DNA of 46,383 bases from Pseudomonadota bacterium (GTDB taxonomy: Bacteria > Pseudomonadota > Alphaproteobacteria > Sphingomonadales > Sphingomonadaceae): the NCBI GenBank assembly GCA_023424095.1, contig JAFAEG010000051.1, positions 1-46,383 on the forward strand, written 5' to 3'. A model generated the notes under the pieces. It worked only from the letters and a program-made list of their open reading frames with translations, was not told where the DNA came from and did not search any database. Of the stretch, positions 24,199-32,534 are shown piece by piece. Both the position numbers and the translations under genes were made by a program. Each line of letters begins with the position of its first letter. Within the stretch, counting starts at the first letter, position 1.

Positions 24199-24885
24199 AT
24201 GGACACCGCATCTGCAGAAGCCCGCCTCGCCGAAATTCGCGACCGCATCGCCCGCGCCGCCAGGCTCGCGCGCCGCGCCCCCGCCGAAATCACCCTCATC
24301 GCCGTCTCCAAGACGCATGATGCTGCCGCGATCCGGCCCTTGCTCGCCGCCGGCCAGCGCGACTTCGGCGAGAATCGGGTGCAGGAAGCCGCCGACAAAT
24401 GGCCCGCGCTGAAGGCGGACTACCCGGACGCGCGCCTCCACCTCGTCGGCCAATTGCAGTCGAACAAGGCGGAGCAGGCCGTGGCCCTGTTCGACGCGAT
24501 CCACTCGGTTGACCGCCCGTCCCTGGTCGACGCGCTGGCCAAGGCGATTGGCGGCTCGGGTCGCGCCCCGGCCTGCTTCATCCAGGTCAATCTGGCCGAG
24601 GAGGAGCAGAAAGGCGGCTGCCAGGTTGCCGACCTGCCCGCCTTGCTCGACCATGCCCGCGCTGCAGGACTGCCGATCGCCGGCCTGATGTGCCTTCCCC
24701 CCGCGGACCTCGAGCCCGCACCCTGGTTCGCCTTGCTCGCCGAGCTTGCCAGCCGTCATGACGTCACCGGCCTCAGCATGGGCATGTCCGGGGACTACGA
24801 GACCGCCGTGACGATCGGCGCGACTCATGTCAGGATCGGCACGGCGCTCTTCGGGGAAAGGGAATCGGGGGATGGCCACGCATGA
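24199..24885 (+). CDS. YggS family pyridoxal phosphate homeostasis protein
   Basis: A 228-residue PLP-binding protein of the YggS/PROSC family, which buffers free pyridoxal phosphate and affects amino acid metabolism. K38 in ITLIAVSKTH is the PLP lysine; FGENRVQEAADKW, HLVGQLQSNKA and the final GLSMGMSGDYETAVTIGATHVRIGTALFG block are all intact. The upstream open frame is antisense to the ThiE-like gene, so the ATG at 24199 is used. The next gene starts inside its 3' end. Confidence 0.93.
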   Translation: MDTASAEARLAEIRDRIARAARLARRAPAEITLIAVSKTHDAAAIRPLLAAGQRDFGENRVQEAADKWPALKADYPDARLHLVGQLQSNKAEQAVALFDAIHSVDRPSLVDALAKAIGGSGRAPACFIQVNLAEEEQKGGCQVADLPALLDHARAAGLPIAGLMCLPPADLEPAPWFALLAELASRHDVTGLSMGMSGDYETAVTIGATHVRIGTALFGERESGDGHA

Positions 24886-25237
24886 GCTGAGCCGAACGCA
24901 GCGACTGTTCGCCCGTCTGGTCGATGCGCCGACCTTCGCGGCGATGGAGGCGCATTCCCGCGCCTGGCTGGCCCGCTGCCTGAATTGCCGTCACGCCCGC
25001 TCGATCTGGGAGATTGGCGGAATCCGCTACAAGGCCGTCGGCAATGCGTTGACGCGGATGAACTGCCCGAGCTGCGGCAAGACCGGCGCGCATCGGCTCG
25101 AAAAAGCCGAGAATTTCCCGGTAACCAATGTCCCCTCTTTCTCGCTCTGGCGCGCGATCATCCTGATCACCCTCGGCACGATGCTGGCGCTCGGCGCGAT
25201 CGTGCTGCTGATCCTCTGGGCAGTGGGCGTGCTCTGA
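24872..25237 (+). CDS. Zinc-ribbon membrane protein of unknown function
   Basis: A 121-residue protein with two CxxC pairs (C36/C39 in ARCLNCRHAR and C65/C68 in MNCPSCGK), forming a zinc ribbon, and one C-terminal hydrophobic helix at about 93-119. It is therefore probably a tail-anchored inner-membrane protein with a small cytosolic metal-binding head. The start ATGGCC overlaps the yggS stop by 14 nt. I do not recognise a named family. Its TGA at 25235-25237 abuts the ribA stop without an intervening base. Confidence 0.72.
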   Translation: MATHELSRTQRLFARLVDAPTFAAMEAHSRAWLARCLNCRHARSIWEIGGIRYKAVGNALTRMNCPSCGKTGAHRLEKAENFPVTNVPSFSLWRAIILITLGTMLALGAIVLLILWAVGVL

Positions 25238-26329
25238 CTAAAGCTGGTGGCCGCTGCGGTCACGCTTGGTGTCGAGATAGGCCTGGTTGTGCGGATTGGC
25301 GCCGGCCTGCAGCGGCACCCGCTCCGAAACCTTGATGCCCAGCGCTTCCATCGCCGCCGCCTTGCGCGGATTGTTGGTCAGCAGCCGGACCTCCTGCTGG
25401 CCCAGCGCCGCGAGCATCCGCGCCGCCACCGAAAAATCCCGCTCATCGTCGTCAAAGCCGAGTCGCAGATTCGCATCGACCGTGTCGAAGCCCTGATCCT
25501 GTAGCGCATAGGCGCGCAATTTGTTGATCAGGCCGATGCCGCGCCCCTCCTGGCGCAGATAGAGCAAGATGCCCCAGCCCGCCGCCGCGATCCGCTCCAG
25601 CGCGCCATCGAGCTGCGGTCCGCAATCGCATTTCAGCGAGCCGAACACGTCGCCGGTCAGGCATTCGCTGTGGATTCGGACCAGAGGCGGCGTTCCGTTC
25701 GGCGCGCCGATCACCAAGGCGACATGTTCGGCCGGGTCGTCGGCGGGGCGGAAGGCGACGATTTCGCAGGCCGCGCCGTGCCGGCTGGGCAAGCGCGCCC
25801 GCGAGACGATCCGCACCGGACCCCGGCCGAAATCGGCGATCTCGGCCGCGCTCAGGCGCAAAGCGGGATCTTCCGCTGCGCCGACGAAGGCAGCCGGCAG
25901 CAGTCCGGCCAGCCGGGTGAGCCGCAAAGCCGCAATCGCGATCGCCTCGTCCGCGATCGGCACGGTCGCAAACGGCCCTTTCAGCGGGTTGGCGAGGTCG
26001 CAGGCTGGATCGGCGATCGCCACCGCCTCGGCCAACCCGACCCAGGGCGCGCGGGCGATCCGCACCGGCGCGGTCGGCGTGCCGTCGCGCTGGTTGGCGA
26101 GCTTCAGAGTCGCGGCGCGATTGCCGGAGATCAGTATGTCGGCGCGGCCCTGTGCATCGAGCCGGGCCAGTGCCGCCTCATCCGCCGTCTCGACCGCCAG
26201 CAGCCCGAACCCGTCCACCTCGACCGGCCAGCCCCGCCGTAGCGCGTCGATCGCTCGGGCGACGTTGCGCGACTGCTCGCGCGACTCTTGGCGCGATTCC
26301 TGGTGCGAATCCGGGCCGGAATCGCTCAA
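25238..26329 (-). CDS. ribA: GTP cyclohydrolase II with degenerate N-terminal RibB-like domain
   Basis: A 363-residue protein for the first step of riboflavin synthesis (GTP to the diaminopyrimidine intermediate). The C-terminal half is a normal GTP cyclohydrolase II: VRIHSECLTGDVFGSLKCDCGPQL gives zinc ligands C223, C234 and C236, followed by the YLRQEGRGIGL catalytic block. Residues about 22-170 resemble a DHBP synthase (RibB) only faintly (ARAIDALRRGWPVEV, GLLAVETADEA) and lack its usual acidic motif, so this part is probably inactive. Residues 3-22 are five tetrapeptide repeats. The start overlaps the xth stop as ATGA. Confidence 0.9.
   Translation of the reverse strand: MSDSGPDSHQESRQESREQSRNVARAIDALRRGWPVEVDGFGLLAVETADEAALARLDAQGRADILISGNRAATLKLANQRDGTPTAPVRIARAPWVGLAEAVAIADPACDLANPLKGPFATVPIADEAIAIAALRLTRLAGLLPAAFVGAAEDPALRLSAAEIADFGRGPVRIVSRARLPSRHGAACEIVAFRPADDPAEHVALVIGAPNGTPPLVRIHSECLTGDVFGSLKCDCGPQLDGALERIAAAGWGILLYLRQEGRGIGLINKLRAYALQDQGFDTVDANLRLGFDDDERDFSVAARMLAALGQQEVRLLTNNPRKAAAMEALGIKVSERVPLQAGANPHNQAYLDTKRDRSGHQL
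26271..26323 (-). repeat. 12-bp tandem repeats with phased GANTC sites at the 5' end of ribA
   Basis: GANTC occurs at 26283, 26295, 26307 and 26319, exactly 12 bp apart, with a fifth degenerate copy GACTG at 26271. The units encode DSGP, DSHQ, ESRQ, ESRE and QSRN at residues 3-22 of the protein. Twelve bp equals four codons, so copy number change would keep the frame. Confidence 0.75.
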
Positions 26330-27120
26330 AGGCGGAATTCCGTCACCAAAGGCACGTGATCGGAGGGGCGCTCCCAGCTCCGGCAGCCCTCATGCACCTG
26401 ATGCGCCACTGCCTGCGCCGCGACATCCTTCGTGGCCCACATATGGTCCAGCCGGCGGCCGCGGTCATTCTTGGTGAAATCGGACGAACGATAGCTCCAC
26501 CAGGTGTGCAGCCGCCCCGGCGCCGGGTGGAAATGGCGGCCGAGGTCTGTCCACTCGCGGCTCGCCTGCAACTTGGTCAGCGCCTCCACCTCGATCGGCG
26601 TGTGGCTGACCACGTTGAGCAATTGCTTGTGGCTCCACACGTCGCATTCCAGCGGCGCGACGTTGAAATCGCCGACCATGATCGTCGGGCAGGTCACCGT
26701 CTCCGACCAGCGCGTCATCCGCTCGATGAAATCCAGCTTCTGGCCGAATTTCGGGTTGAGCGCGCGGTCCGGAATGTCGCCGCCCGCGGGCACATAGACA
26801 TTCTCCAGCCGGATGCCGTTCTCCAGCCGCACGCCGATATGCCGCGCCTCGCCATTGGCCTGCCAGTCGAAGCGCAATTCCTCGCGCATCGGAATGCGGC
26901 TCAAAGTCGCCACGCCGTGGTGCATGCGCTGGCCGGACAACAGGATGTGCTTGTAGCCCAGTCGGCGAAACATCTCGGCGGGGAACATGCCGTCCTCGAC
27001 CTTGGTCTCCTGCAGGCACAGCACGTCCGGCTGCTGCTCCTTCAGGAAGCGTTCGACGATCTCGATGCGCGCGCGCACCGAATTGATATTCCAGGAAGCG
27101 ATCTTGAGACTGTCTGACAT
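26326..27120 (-). CDS. xth: Exodeoxyribonuclease III
   Basis: A 264-residue AP endonuclease and 3'-5' exonuclease of base excision repair. Motifs: KIASWNINSVRAR with catalytic Asn, LCLQETKVEDG with the metal-binding Glu, VGDFNVAPLE, and the end DHMWATKDV..SDHVPLVTEF with the terminal His. The ATG at 27120 gives the family N-terminus MSDSLKIASWNIN; further upstream ATG adds 12 unrelated residues. Four-base overlap couples it to ribA. Confidence 0.94.
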   Translation of the reverse strand: MSDSLKIASWNINSVRARIEIVERFLKEQQPDVLCLQETKVEDGMFPAEMFRRLGYKHILLSGQRMHHGVATLSRIPMREELRFDWQANGEARHIGVRLENGIRLENVYVPAGGDIPDRALNPKFGQKLDFIERMTRWSETVTCPTIMVGDFNVAPLECDVWSHKQLLNVVSHTPIEVEALTKLQASREWTDLGRHFHPAPGRLHTWWSYRSSDFTKNDRGRRLDHMWATKDVAAQAVAHQVHEGCRSWERPSDHVPLVTEFRL

Positions 27121-27162
27121 CGCTGGCGATGTAGCGAGGCGTCGCCGATCCGCCAAGTTAAA

Positions 27163-27194
27163 GGCCCCCGCTCCGGGGGCGTGGAGCGGGGGCC
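27163..27194 (-). terminator. GC-rich stem-loop, probable terminator of the lolA transcript
   Basis: GGCCCCCGCTCC (27163-27174) and GGAGCGGGGGCC (27183-27194) form a perfect 12-bp stem with an 8-base loop. On the minus strand it is followed by TTTAAC, so it best fits the end of the ftsK-lolA message, about 180 nt beyond the lolA stop. Confidence 0.5.
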
Positions 27195-27372
27195 TACCAA
27201 GCGCGTATTTCGACGCGAGGTCGATCGCGGGAGCCGGCCGGGCAACAGGGGGAAAACCCGATCGGCCCCTCGCAACCGATAGTGTATTACTATGCTAGGG
27301 TTCCTGTCGCCGGGATGAACGGATCGTCAGGAATGAAAGTGTGGGTTTGAAGTGCTGCGCCGGCTCGCCAAA
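27195..27372. other. Intergenic stretch after lolA
   Basis: 178 bp with no convincing gene. It contains a locally AT-rich inverted repeat ATAGT-GTATT-ACTAT at 27279-27293, with TATGCT beside it. This could be a promoter or the top of a small hairpin; nothing more definite is seen. Confidence 0.35.
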
Positions 27373-27993
27373 TTAGCGCCGCGGGCCGCGGGCCTGCGAC
27401 GGGACCCGGAACAGCGAATCCGCGACGCTCACGTTGAAGCGCTGCCCGGACAGACGGACCTGGGTCTGGTTGTTCTGCGCGTCCACCGTGTTCCAGCCCT
27501 GCAGGCTCAGCCCGCCCGGCGCGCCCGCGACCTTGGCGAAGGCCAAAGTGATGCGGCCGAACTCGCGGCGGCGCGGGTCGCGGGCCTCGATCATGATCGT
27601 GTTCGAATCGTCGCGGATCACGCGGGCATAGCGCGACAGCGGCCGGTTCGGATCGAGCAGCACCGACAAGGGCGAATCGCCGATCGGCCAGCTCTGCCGC
27701 TGCGCCACCTCGTCATCGATGAAGGTCAGGCGGCTGCCGTCGGCGATGATCAGCATGCGCGAACCGCGATATTCGAAGCGGATCTTGCCCGGCCGCTTCA
27801 GCGAGAGCGTGCCGGTGGTGGTGCGGCCGCGATGATCGGTCTGGCTGAAATTGGCGGTCATGCTGGTGACGGCGCGCAAATGGCCCTGCACGGCGTCAAG
27901 GCCGCGGGCCTGGGCGATCGCCGGCGCCGGCAGCGCCACGGCGGCAACGCCAAGCGGCGCAATCGTCAGCGCAAGCGCGCGAAAAAACGTCAT
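27373..27993 (-). CDS. lolA: Outer membrane lipoprotein carrier protein LolA
   Basis: A 206-residue periplasmic chaperone that carries lipoproteins from LolCDE to the outer membrane. A signal peptide (MTFFRALALTIAPLG to about AIAQA at residue 28) precedes the LolA domain, with TANFSQTDHRGRTTTGTLSLKRPGKIRFEY and QTQVRLSGQRFNV as family blocks. The ATG at 27993 is favoured by GGAG six bases upstream; the earlier ATG at 28005 would add four residues. It lies 96 bp downstream of ftsK, a common alphaproteobacterial pairing. Confidence 0.88.
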   Translation of the reverse strand: MTFFRALALTIAPLGVAAVALPAPAIAQARGLDAVQGHLRAVTSMTANFSQTDHRGRTTTGTLSLKRPGKIRFEYRGSRMLIIADGSRLTFIDDEVAQRQSWPIGDSPLSVLLDPNRPLSRYARVIRDDSNTIMIEARDPRRREFGRITLAFAKVAGAPGGLSLQGWNTVDAQNNQTQVRLSGQRFNVSVADSLFRVPSQARGPRR

Positions 27994-28089
27994 GTGGAAC
28001 TCCATTCCAATGCGAGATTGCGGCGGCAAATGCGCCGGAGCCCTTGAATGCCCCGTGAACTCGACAGTTCCCTAGCAGAGGAGTCCGGA

Positions 28090-30435
28090 TCAGGCCAACG
28101 GGCGGCCGTCGGTGTCGATCAGCACTTCGCGCCGCCCGACATGATCCGGCACGCTGACGATGCCGTCTTTCTCCATCCGCTCGATCAGCCGCGCGGCATT
28201 GTTGTAGCCGACGCGCAATTGCCGCTGGAGATATGAGGTCGAGGCCTTCTGCGCCTCGGCGACGGTCTGCACCGCCTTGCGGTAGAGCTGGGTCTCCGGA
28301 TCGTCCTCGCCGGTCGGCTGGCCGTCGAACAGGTAGCCGCCATCCTCCGGCTCCTCGGTCACCGCCTGGATGTAGTCAGGAACGCCCTGCTCCTTCCAGA
28401 ATTTGGCGACCGCGAGCACTTCGTCGTCGGCCACGAACGGCCCGTGCACGCGCGCGATCTGGCGGCCGCCGGGCATGTAGAGCATGTCGCCCTTGCCCAG
28501 CAGCTGCTCGGCGCCCTGTTCGCCCAAGATGGTGCGCGAATCGATCTTGCTGGTGACCTGGAAGCTGATCCGGGTCGGCAGATTGGCCTTGATCACGCCG
28601 GTGATGACGTCGACCGACGGCCGCTGGGTGGCCATGATCAGATGGATTCCGGCCGCGCGCGCCTTCTGCGCGAGCCGCTGGATCAGGAATTCCACTTCCT
28701 TGCCCGCGGTGATCATCAGGTCGGCGAGCTCGTCGACCACGACCACGATCTGCGGCAGATTCTCGTAGTCGAACTCCTCCATCTCGAACTTCGGCTGGCC
28801 GCTTTCGGCGTCGAAGCCGGTCTGGAAGCGGCGGCCCAATGGCTGCCCCTTGGCCTTGGCCTCTCGCACCTTGGCGTTGAAGCTGGACAGCTGGCGGACG
28901 CCGACGGACGCCATCATCCGGTAGCGCTCCTCCATCTGCTCGACGGTCCATTTCAGCGCGCGGATCGCCTTGCCCGGCTCGGTCACCACCGGCGCGAGCA
29001 GATGCGGGATGCCCTCGTAAACGCTGAGCTCGAGATGCTTGGGATCGATCATGATCATCCGGCACTCGTCCGGGGTGAGCCGGTAGAGCAGGGACAGGAT
29101 CATGCAGTTGAGGCCGACCGACTTGCCCGATCCGGTCGTGCCCGCGACCAGCAGATGCGGCATCGGCGCCAGATCCGCGATGACGGGATCGCCGGCGATA
29201 TTCTTGCCCAGCACCAAAGGCAGGCTGCTGCCGCTGTCGTCGAAGGCCGGGCTGCCGATCAATTCGGACAGCGACACCATCTCGCGCTTCGGGTTCGGCA
29301 ATTCGATGCCGATCACGCTGCGCCCCGGAATGGTCGCGACGCGGGCGGAGATGGCGGACATGTTGCGGGCGATGTCGTCGGCCAGCTGGATCACCCGGCT
29401 CGCCTTGATGCCGCGCGCCGGCTCCAGCTCGTACATCGTCACGACCGGCCCCGGCCGCACCTCGACGATTTCGCCCTTCACCGAGAAATCGCCGAGCAGG
29501 CTTTCCAGCAGCCGCGCGTTGCGTTCCAGCGCCGCCTTGTCGAGCGTCGCATTGGCGGGCGGCGGCGGCGGCTTCAGCAATTCGATGCCTGGCAATTTGT
29601 AGCGGTCGAGGTCCAGTCCGCCCTGGCGATTGCCGCCGGCGCGGGCCGGCGCGACCGGCTGCGTCCGGTCGGCGATCACCGTCTTGCGGCCGGGGACGGA
29701 GATCAGGGGTGCGCGACGCTTCGGCGGCGGCGCGGGCTCGTCGTCTTCATCCAGCTCGGGCGCTGCGCGGGCACGCTGCACCGGCACGGCCAGTGCCACG
29801 CCTTCCGCCCGCTCGCGGCGGCGGAACAGCCACTGCCATTCGCCCGCGGTCAGGCCGAGCCCGAAGAAGCAGAGCAGCAAGCCGGCAAAAGCGGTGAGGA
29901 TCGCCATCGCGATCCGGAACGGTTCCATCGTCACCGCATCGCCGATCGCACCGAGGCCGAGTTCGATCAGCCGCGCGAAGGCCAGGCCAATGCCGCCGCC
30001 CCAGCCGGCGGGCAGGCCGTTGATCGCGCCGCCGATCACCAGGCTGGCTGCGGTGCCGAACAAGGCGATGCCGCCCAATGTCAGCAGCAGCGAGCGCCCC
30101 CACGGCCCCGCCCCGGCGTGCCGCAGCAACCTGAGCCCGGTCAGGAACATCAGCGGCAGCAGCAAGGCCGCGAGCGGCCCAAGCCAGCTCAACAGGATAT
30201 CGGCGGTCCACGCGCCCGGGGTGCCAAGCCAGTTGGTCACCGTGCCGCCGCCGCGCGTGTTCAGCGCGGGGTCGCTGCTATTGTAGCTGATCAGGGCGAG
30301 CAGGATCAGCACCGCGCCGACCGTGAGCGCGATGCCCATCAGCATCACGCCGGTGCGCCGGGCCGCCGCTTTCATCTTGTTCTCGACCAGCGCGAGCCGC
30401 GTCTCGCGGCCGGTCCTGGATGCCGCCGTCGCCAT
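28090..30435 (-). CDS. ftsK: DNA translocase FtsK
   Basis: A 781-residue septum-located motor that pumps chromosomal DNA at division and helps dimer resolution. Four to five hydrophobic segments lie in residues about 25-200, followed by a proline- and alanine-rich linker, shorter than in E. coli. The motor has Walker A VAGTTGSGKSVGLN and Walker B QIVVVVDELADLMI. The C-terminal gamma domain (STSYLQRQLRVGYNNAARLIERMEKDGIVS) should read KOPS-type sequences. Three in-frame ATGs exist (30471, 30462 and 30435); 30435 gives the usual short cytosolic N-terminus but is not certain. Confidence 0.94.
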   Translation of the reverse strand: MATAASRTGRETRLALVENKMKAAARRTGVMLMGIALTVGAVLILLALISYNSSDPALNTRGGGTVTNWLGTPGAWTADILLSWLGPLAALLLPLMFLTGLRLLRHAGAGPWGRSLLLTLGGIALFGTAASLVIGGAINGLPAGWGGGIGLAFARLIELGLGAIGDAVTMEPFRIAMAILTAFAGLLLCFFGLGLTAGEWQWLFRRRERAEGVALAVPVQRARAAPELDEDDEPAPPPKRRAPLISVPGRKTVIADRTQPVAPARAGGNRQGGLDLDRYKLPGIELLKPPPPPANATLDKAALERNARLLESLLGDFSVKGEIVEVRPGPVVTMYELEPARGIKASRVIQLADDIARNMSAISARVATIPGRSVIGIELPNPKREMVSLSELIGSPAFDDSGSSLPLVLGKNIAGDPVIADLAPMPHLLVAGTTGSGKSVGLNCMILSLLYRLTPDECRMIMIDPKHLELSVYEGIPHLLAPVVTEPGKAIRALKWTVEQMEERYRMMASVGVRQLSSFNAKVREAKAKGQPLGRRFQTGFDAESGQPKFEMEEFDYENLPQIVVVVDELADLMITAGKEVEFLIQRLAQKARAAGIHLIMATQRPSVDVITGVIKANLPTRISFQVTSKIDSRTILGEQGAEQLLGKGDMLYMPGGRQIARVHGPFVADDEVLAVAKFWKEQGVPDYIQAVTEEPEDGGYLFDGQPTGEDDPETQLYRKAVQTVAEAQKASTSYLQRQLRVGYNNAARLIERMEKDGIVSVPDHVGRREVLIDTDGRPLA

Positions 30436-30536
30436 ATCGAGCCCCGAATGTTCCCGCTCCATTCCGATCATGCGCCTTGCGTGACTCCCCGGTCAAGCGC
30501 TTGGCGGCAAAGCGAGTCCTCCCTAAGGCGAAGGTC

Positions 30537-31763
30537 ATGGAACGCGCGGATGTCCTGATTCTCGGTGGTGGCCTGGTCGGCCTTACTCTGGCGATCGCGC
30601 TCGATCGCCATGGCGTCAGCTCGATCGTGGTGGACGCCGCCGAGCCTTCGACTCAGGTCGCACCCGCCTTCGATGGCCGCGCCACGGCCATCTCCAGCGC
30701 CTCCTGGCGGATGCTCGAGGCGATCGGCGTGGCGCAGCGGCTCAATGGCTGCCCGATCAACGTGATTCGGGTCAGTGACGGTCTCGCCCCGGGCGCGCTG
30801 ACCTTCGATTCGGCCCAGACGGACACCGACGGCGACGATCCGCTCGGCATCATGGTCGAGAACCGGCTGCTCCGTCAGGCCTTGCAGCAGGAAGCCGCCC
30901 AGGCTCCGAACCTCACTCTGATCGCCCCCGCCGCGGCGCGCGACGTGGTTCGCGATGCGCAGAGCGTCCGCGCCGTCCTCTCCGATGGCCGGCTGGTTCA
31001 GGCCTCCCTGCTGGTCGCCGCCGAGGGCCGCAATTCGCCGACCCGCGACGCGGCGAACATCCCCGTTGCCCGCTGGCAATATGATCATGCCGCGATCGTC
31101 ACCACGATCCGCCACGAACGGCCGCACGACAATGTCGCCTTCGAGATTTTCTACCCGGCCGGGCCTTTCGCGATTCTGCCGATGCTGGACGACGAAGACG
31201 GCGCCCACCGTTCCGCCATCGTCTGGTCGGTCAGCAAGACCGACGGCCCCGCTTATGTGAACCTGCCCGAGCGCGCCTTCGCCGCCGAGCTGGAGAAGCG
31301 CATGGGCGGTTTCCTTGGCGAAGTGTCGCTCGCCGCCCGACGCTGGACCTACCCGCTCGGTTTCCACCACGCCGCGACGATCACCGGCGGGCGCCTCGCT
31401 CTGGTGGGGGACGCCGCCCACGGCATCCACCCGATCGCCGGCCAGGGCCTGAATCTCGGTTTCCGCGACGCCGCCTCGCTGGCGCAGGTGCTGGTCGAGG
31501 GCGCGCGCCTGGGCCTCGACCTCGGCGACGCGCAATTGCTCGCCCGCTACGAAACCTGGCGCAGCCTCGACAGCTTCTCCGTCGCTTTGGCCACCGACAG
31601 CCTCACCCGCATCTACGGCGTGCCCGGCAAGACCGCGTCGGCGGTCCGCCGCTTCGGCATGGGCCTGATCGACCGGATCGGCCCGATCAAGGACCGGCTG
31701 ATGGCCGAAGCCCGCGGCGAATCGGGCGAATTGCCGCTGCTGCTGCGCGGGATGACGATCTAG
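30537..31763 (+). CDS. UbiH/COQ6 family FAD-dependent hydroxylase
   Basis: A 408-residue class A flavin monooxygenase of the UbiH/UbiF/UbiI group, which hydroxylates the ubiquinone ring precursor at the inner membrane. The FAD motif GGGLVGLTLA is near residues 10-19, the DG-type motif LLVAAEGRNSPTR near 158-170, and the GD motif LVGDAAHGIHPIAGQGLNLGFRDA near residues 289-312. Ring position cannot be told from the sequence. The ATG at 30537 has AAGG 3 bases upstream and is divergent from ftsK, with the gap holding two GANTC sites. Confidence 0.9.
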   Translation: MERADVLILGGGLVGLTLAIALDRHGVSSIVVDAAEPSTQVAPAFDGRATAISSASWRMLEAIGVAQRLNGCPINVIRVSDGLAPGALTFDSAQTDTDGDDPLGIMVENRLLRQALQQEAAQAPNLTLIAPAAARDVVRDAQSVRAVLSDGRLVQASLLVAAEGRNSPTRDAANIPVARWQYDHAAIVTTIRHERPHDNVAFEIFYPAGPFAILPMLDDEDGAHRSAIVWSVSKTDGPAYVNLPERAFAAELEKRMGGFLGEVSLAARRWTYPLGFHHAATITGGRLALVGDAAHGIHPIAGQGLNLGFRDAASLAQVLVEGARLGLDLGDAQLLARYETWRSLDSFSVALATDSLTRIYGVPGKTASAVRRFGMGLIDRIGPIKDRLMAEARGESGELPLLLRGMTI

Positions 31764-31777
31764 CGCCCACCCTACCC

Positions 31778-31862
31778 CGTCATTCCAGCGAAAGCTGGAA
31801 TCTCGTTTCTCTTCGGGCGATTGTTTCCAGGCAGTGAGATTCCAGCTTTCGCTGGAATGACG
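31778..31862. repeat. REP-like inverted repeat, family A
   Basis: Two perfect 27-bp inverted arms (31778-31804 and 31836-31862) flank a 31-bp centre. Each arm starts CGTCATTCCAG and carries an internal CCAGC-GAAA-GCTGG hairpin. It fills the gap between two convergent genes and may act as a bidirectional terminator. The sequence type resembles intergenic palindromes repeated in many proteobacterial genomes. Confidence 0.85.
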
Positions 31863-31872
31863 AACGGGGACG

Positions 31873-32532
31873 TTACTGCAGCGTCTCCGGCCCGTCGGCG
31901 CCGCCCGGCGCCATCCGCTGGAATTGCATGAACTGCACCAGCAGATCGGCCCGGTCGGCCATGCCTTCCGCTTCCAGCAGGGCCTGTTTCGAGCCCACGT
32001 CCAACGGCGCGATCTGGGCGATGCCGTTGACCAGGGATTCGTCGTCCAGCCGCGAGACCGCCTCCCAATCGACGCCATAGCCGAGCGAATCGGCGTAGCG
32101 GCGCGATTCGCGCTCCAGCTCGGCGCGCTGGATCATCGCCAGCGGCTCCTCGTCGTCGCGGTCGGCAAAGGCGTCGCGGTCGATCTCGATCTGGCGGTAG
32201 GCGGTGCTCACCGCCGCCTCGCGGACCACGCGAAAGCGGCCGATCCCCTCCAGTTCGACGTTGAACCGCCCGTCCTCCAGCGGCTCGCAATCGGCGATAT
32301 GGCCCAGGCAGCCGACGTCGAACAAAGCCGGCGAGTCGCCGCCATCCGTATCGAGTCCGCTCAGCATGGGTCGCGGCTGGATCATCGCGATCAGCCGGTC
32401 GCTTTGCATCGCGTCGCGAATCATGTCGCGATAGCGCGGCTCGAAAATGTGCAGCGGCAGACGGCTGCGCGGAAACAACAGGGCGCCTTCCAGCGGGAAG
32501 ACCGGGACCAGCAGGGTTTCCGCGATACTCAT
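31873..32532 (-). CDS. LON substrate-binding domain protein
   Basis: A 219-residue stand-alone Lon N-terminal (LAN) domain, without the AAA+ or protease parts. The signature VFPLEGALLFPRSRLPLHIFEPRYRDMIRDAM lies at residues 11-42, and a C-terminal helical region follows. Such proteins are common in alphaproteobacteria and may present substrates to proteases, but the function is not established. It starts 2 bp after the stop of the thioredoxin-TPR gene, a frequent pairing. Confidence 0.88.
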   Translation of the reverse strand: MSIAETLLVPVFPLEGALLFPRSRLPLHIFEPRYRDMIRDAMQSDRLIAMIQPRPMLSGLDTDGGDSPALFDVGCLGHIADCEPLEDGRFNVELEGIGRFRVVREAAVSTAYRQIEIDRDAFADRDDEEPLAMIQRAELERESRRYADSLGYGVDWEAVSRLDDESLVNGIAQIAPLDVGSKQALLEAEGMADRADLLVQFMQFQRMAPGGADGPETLQ

Positions 32533-32534
32533 GC

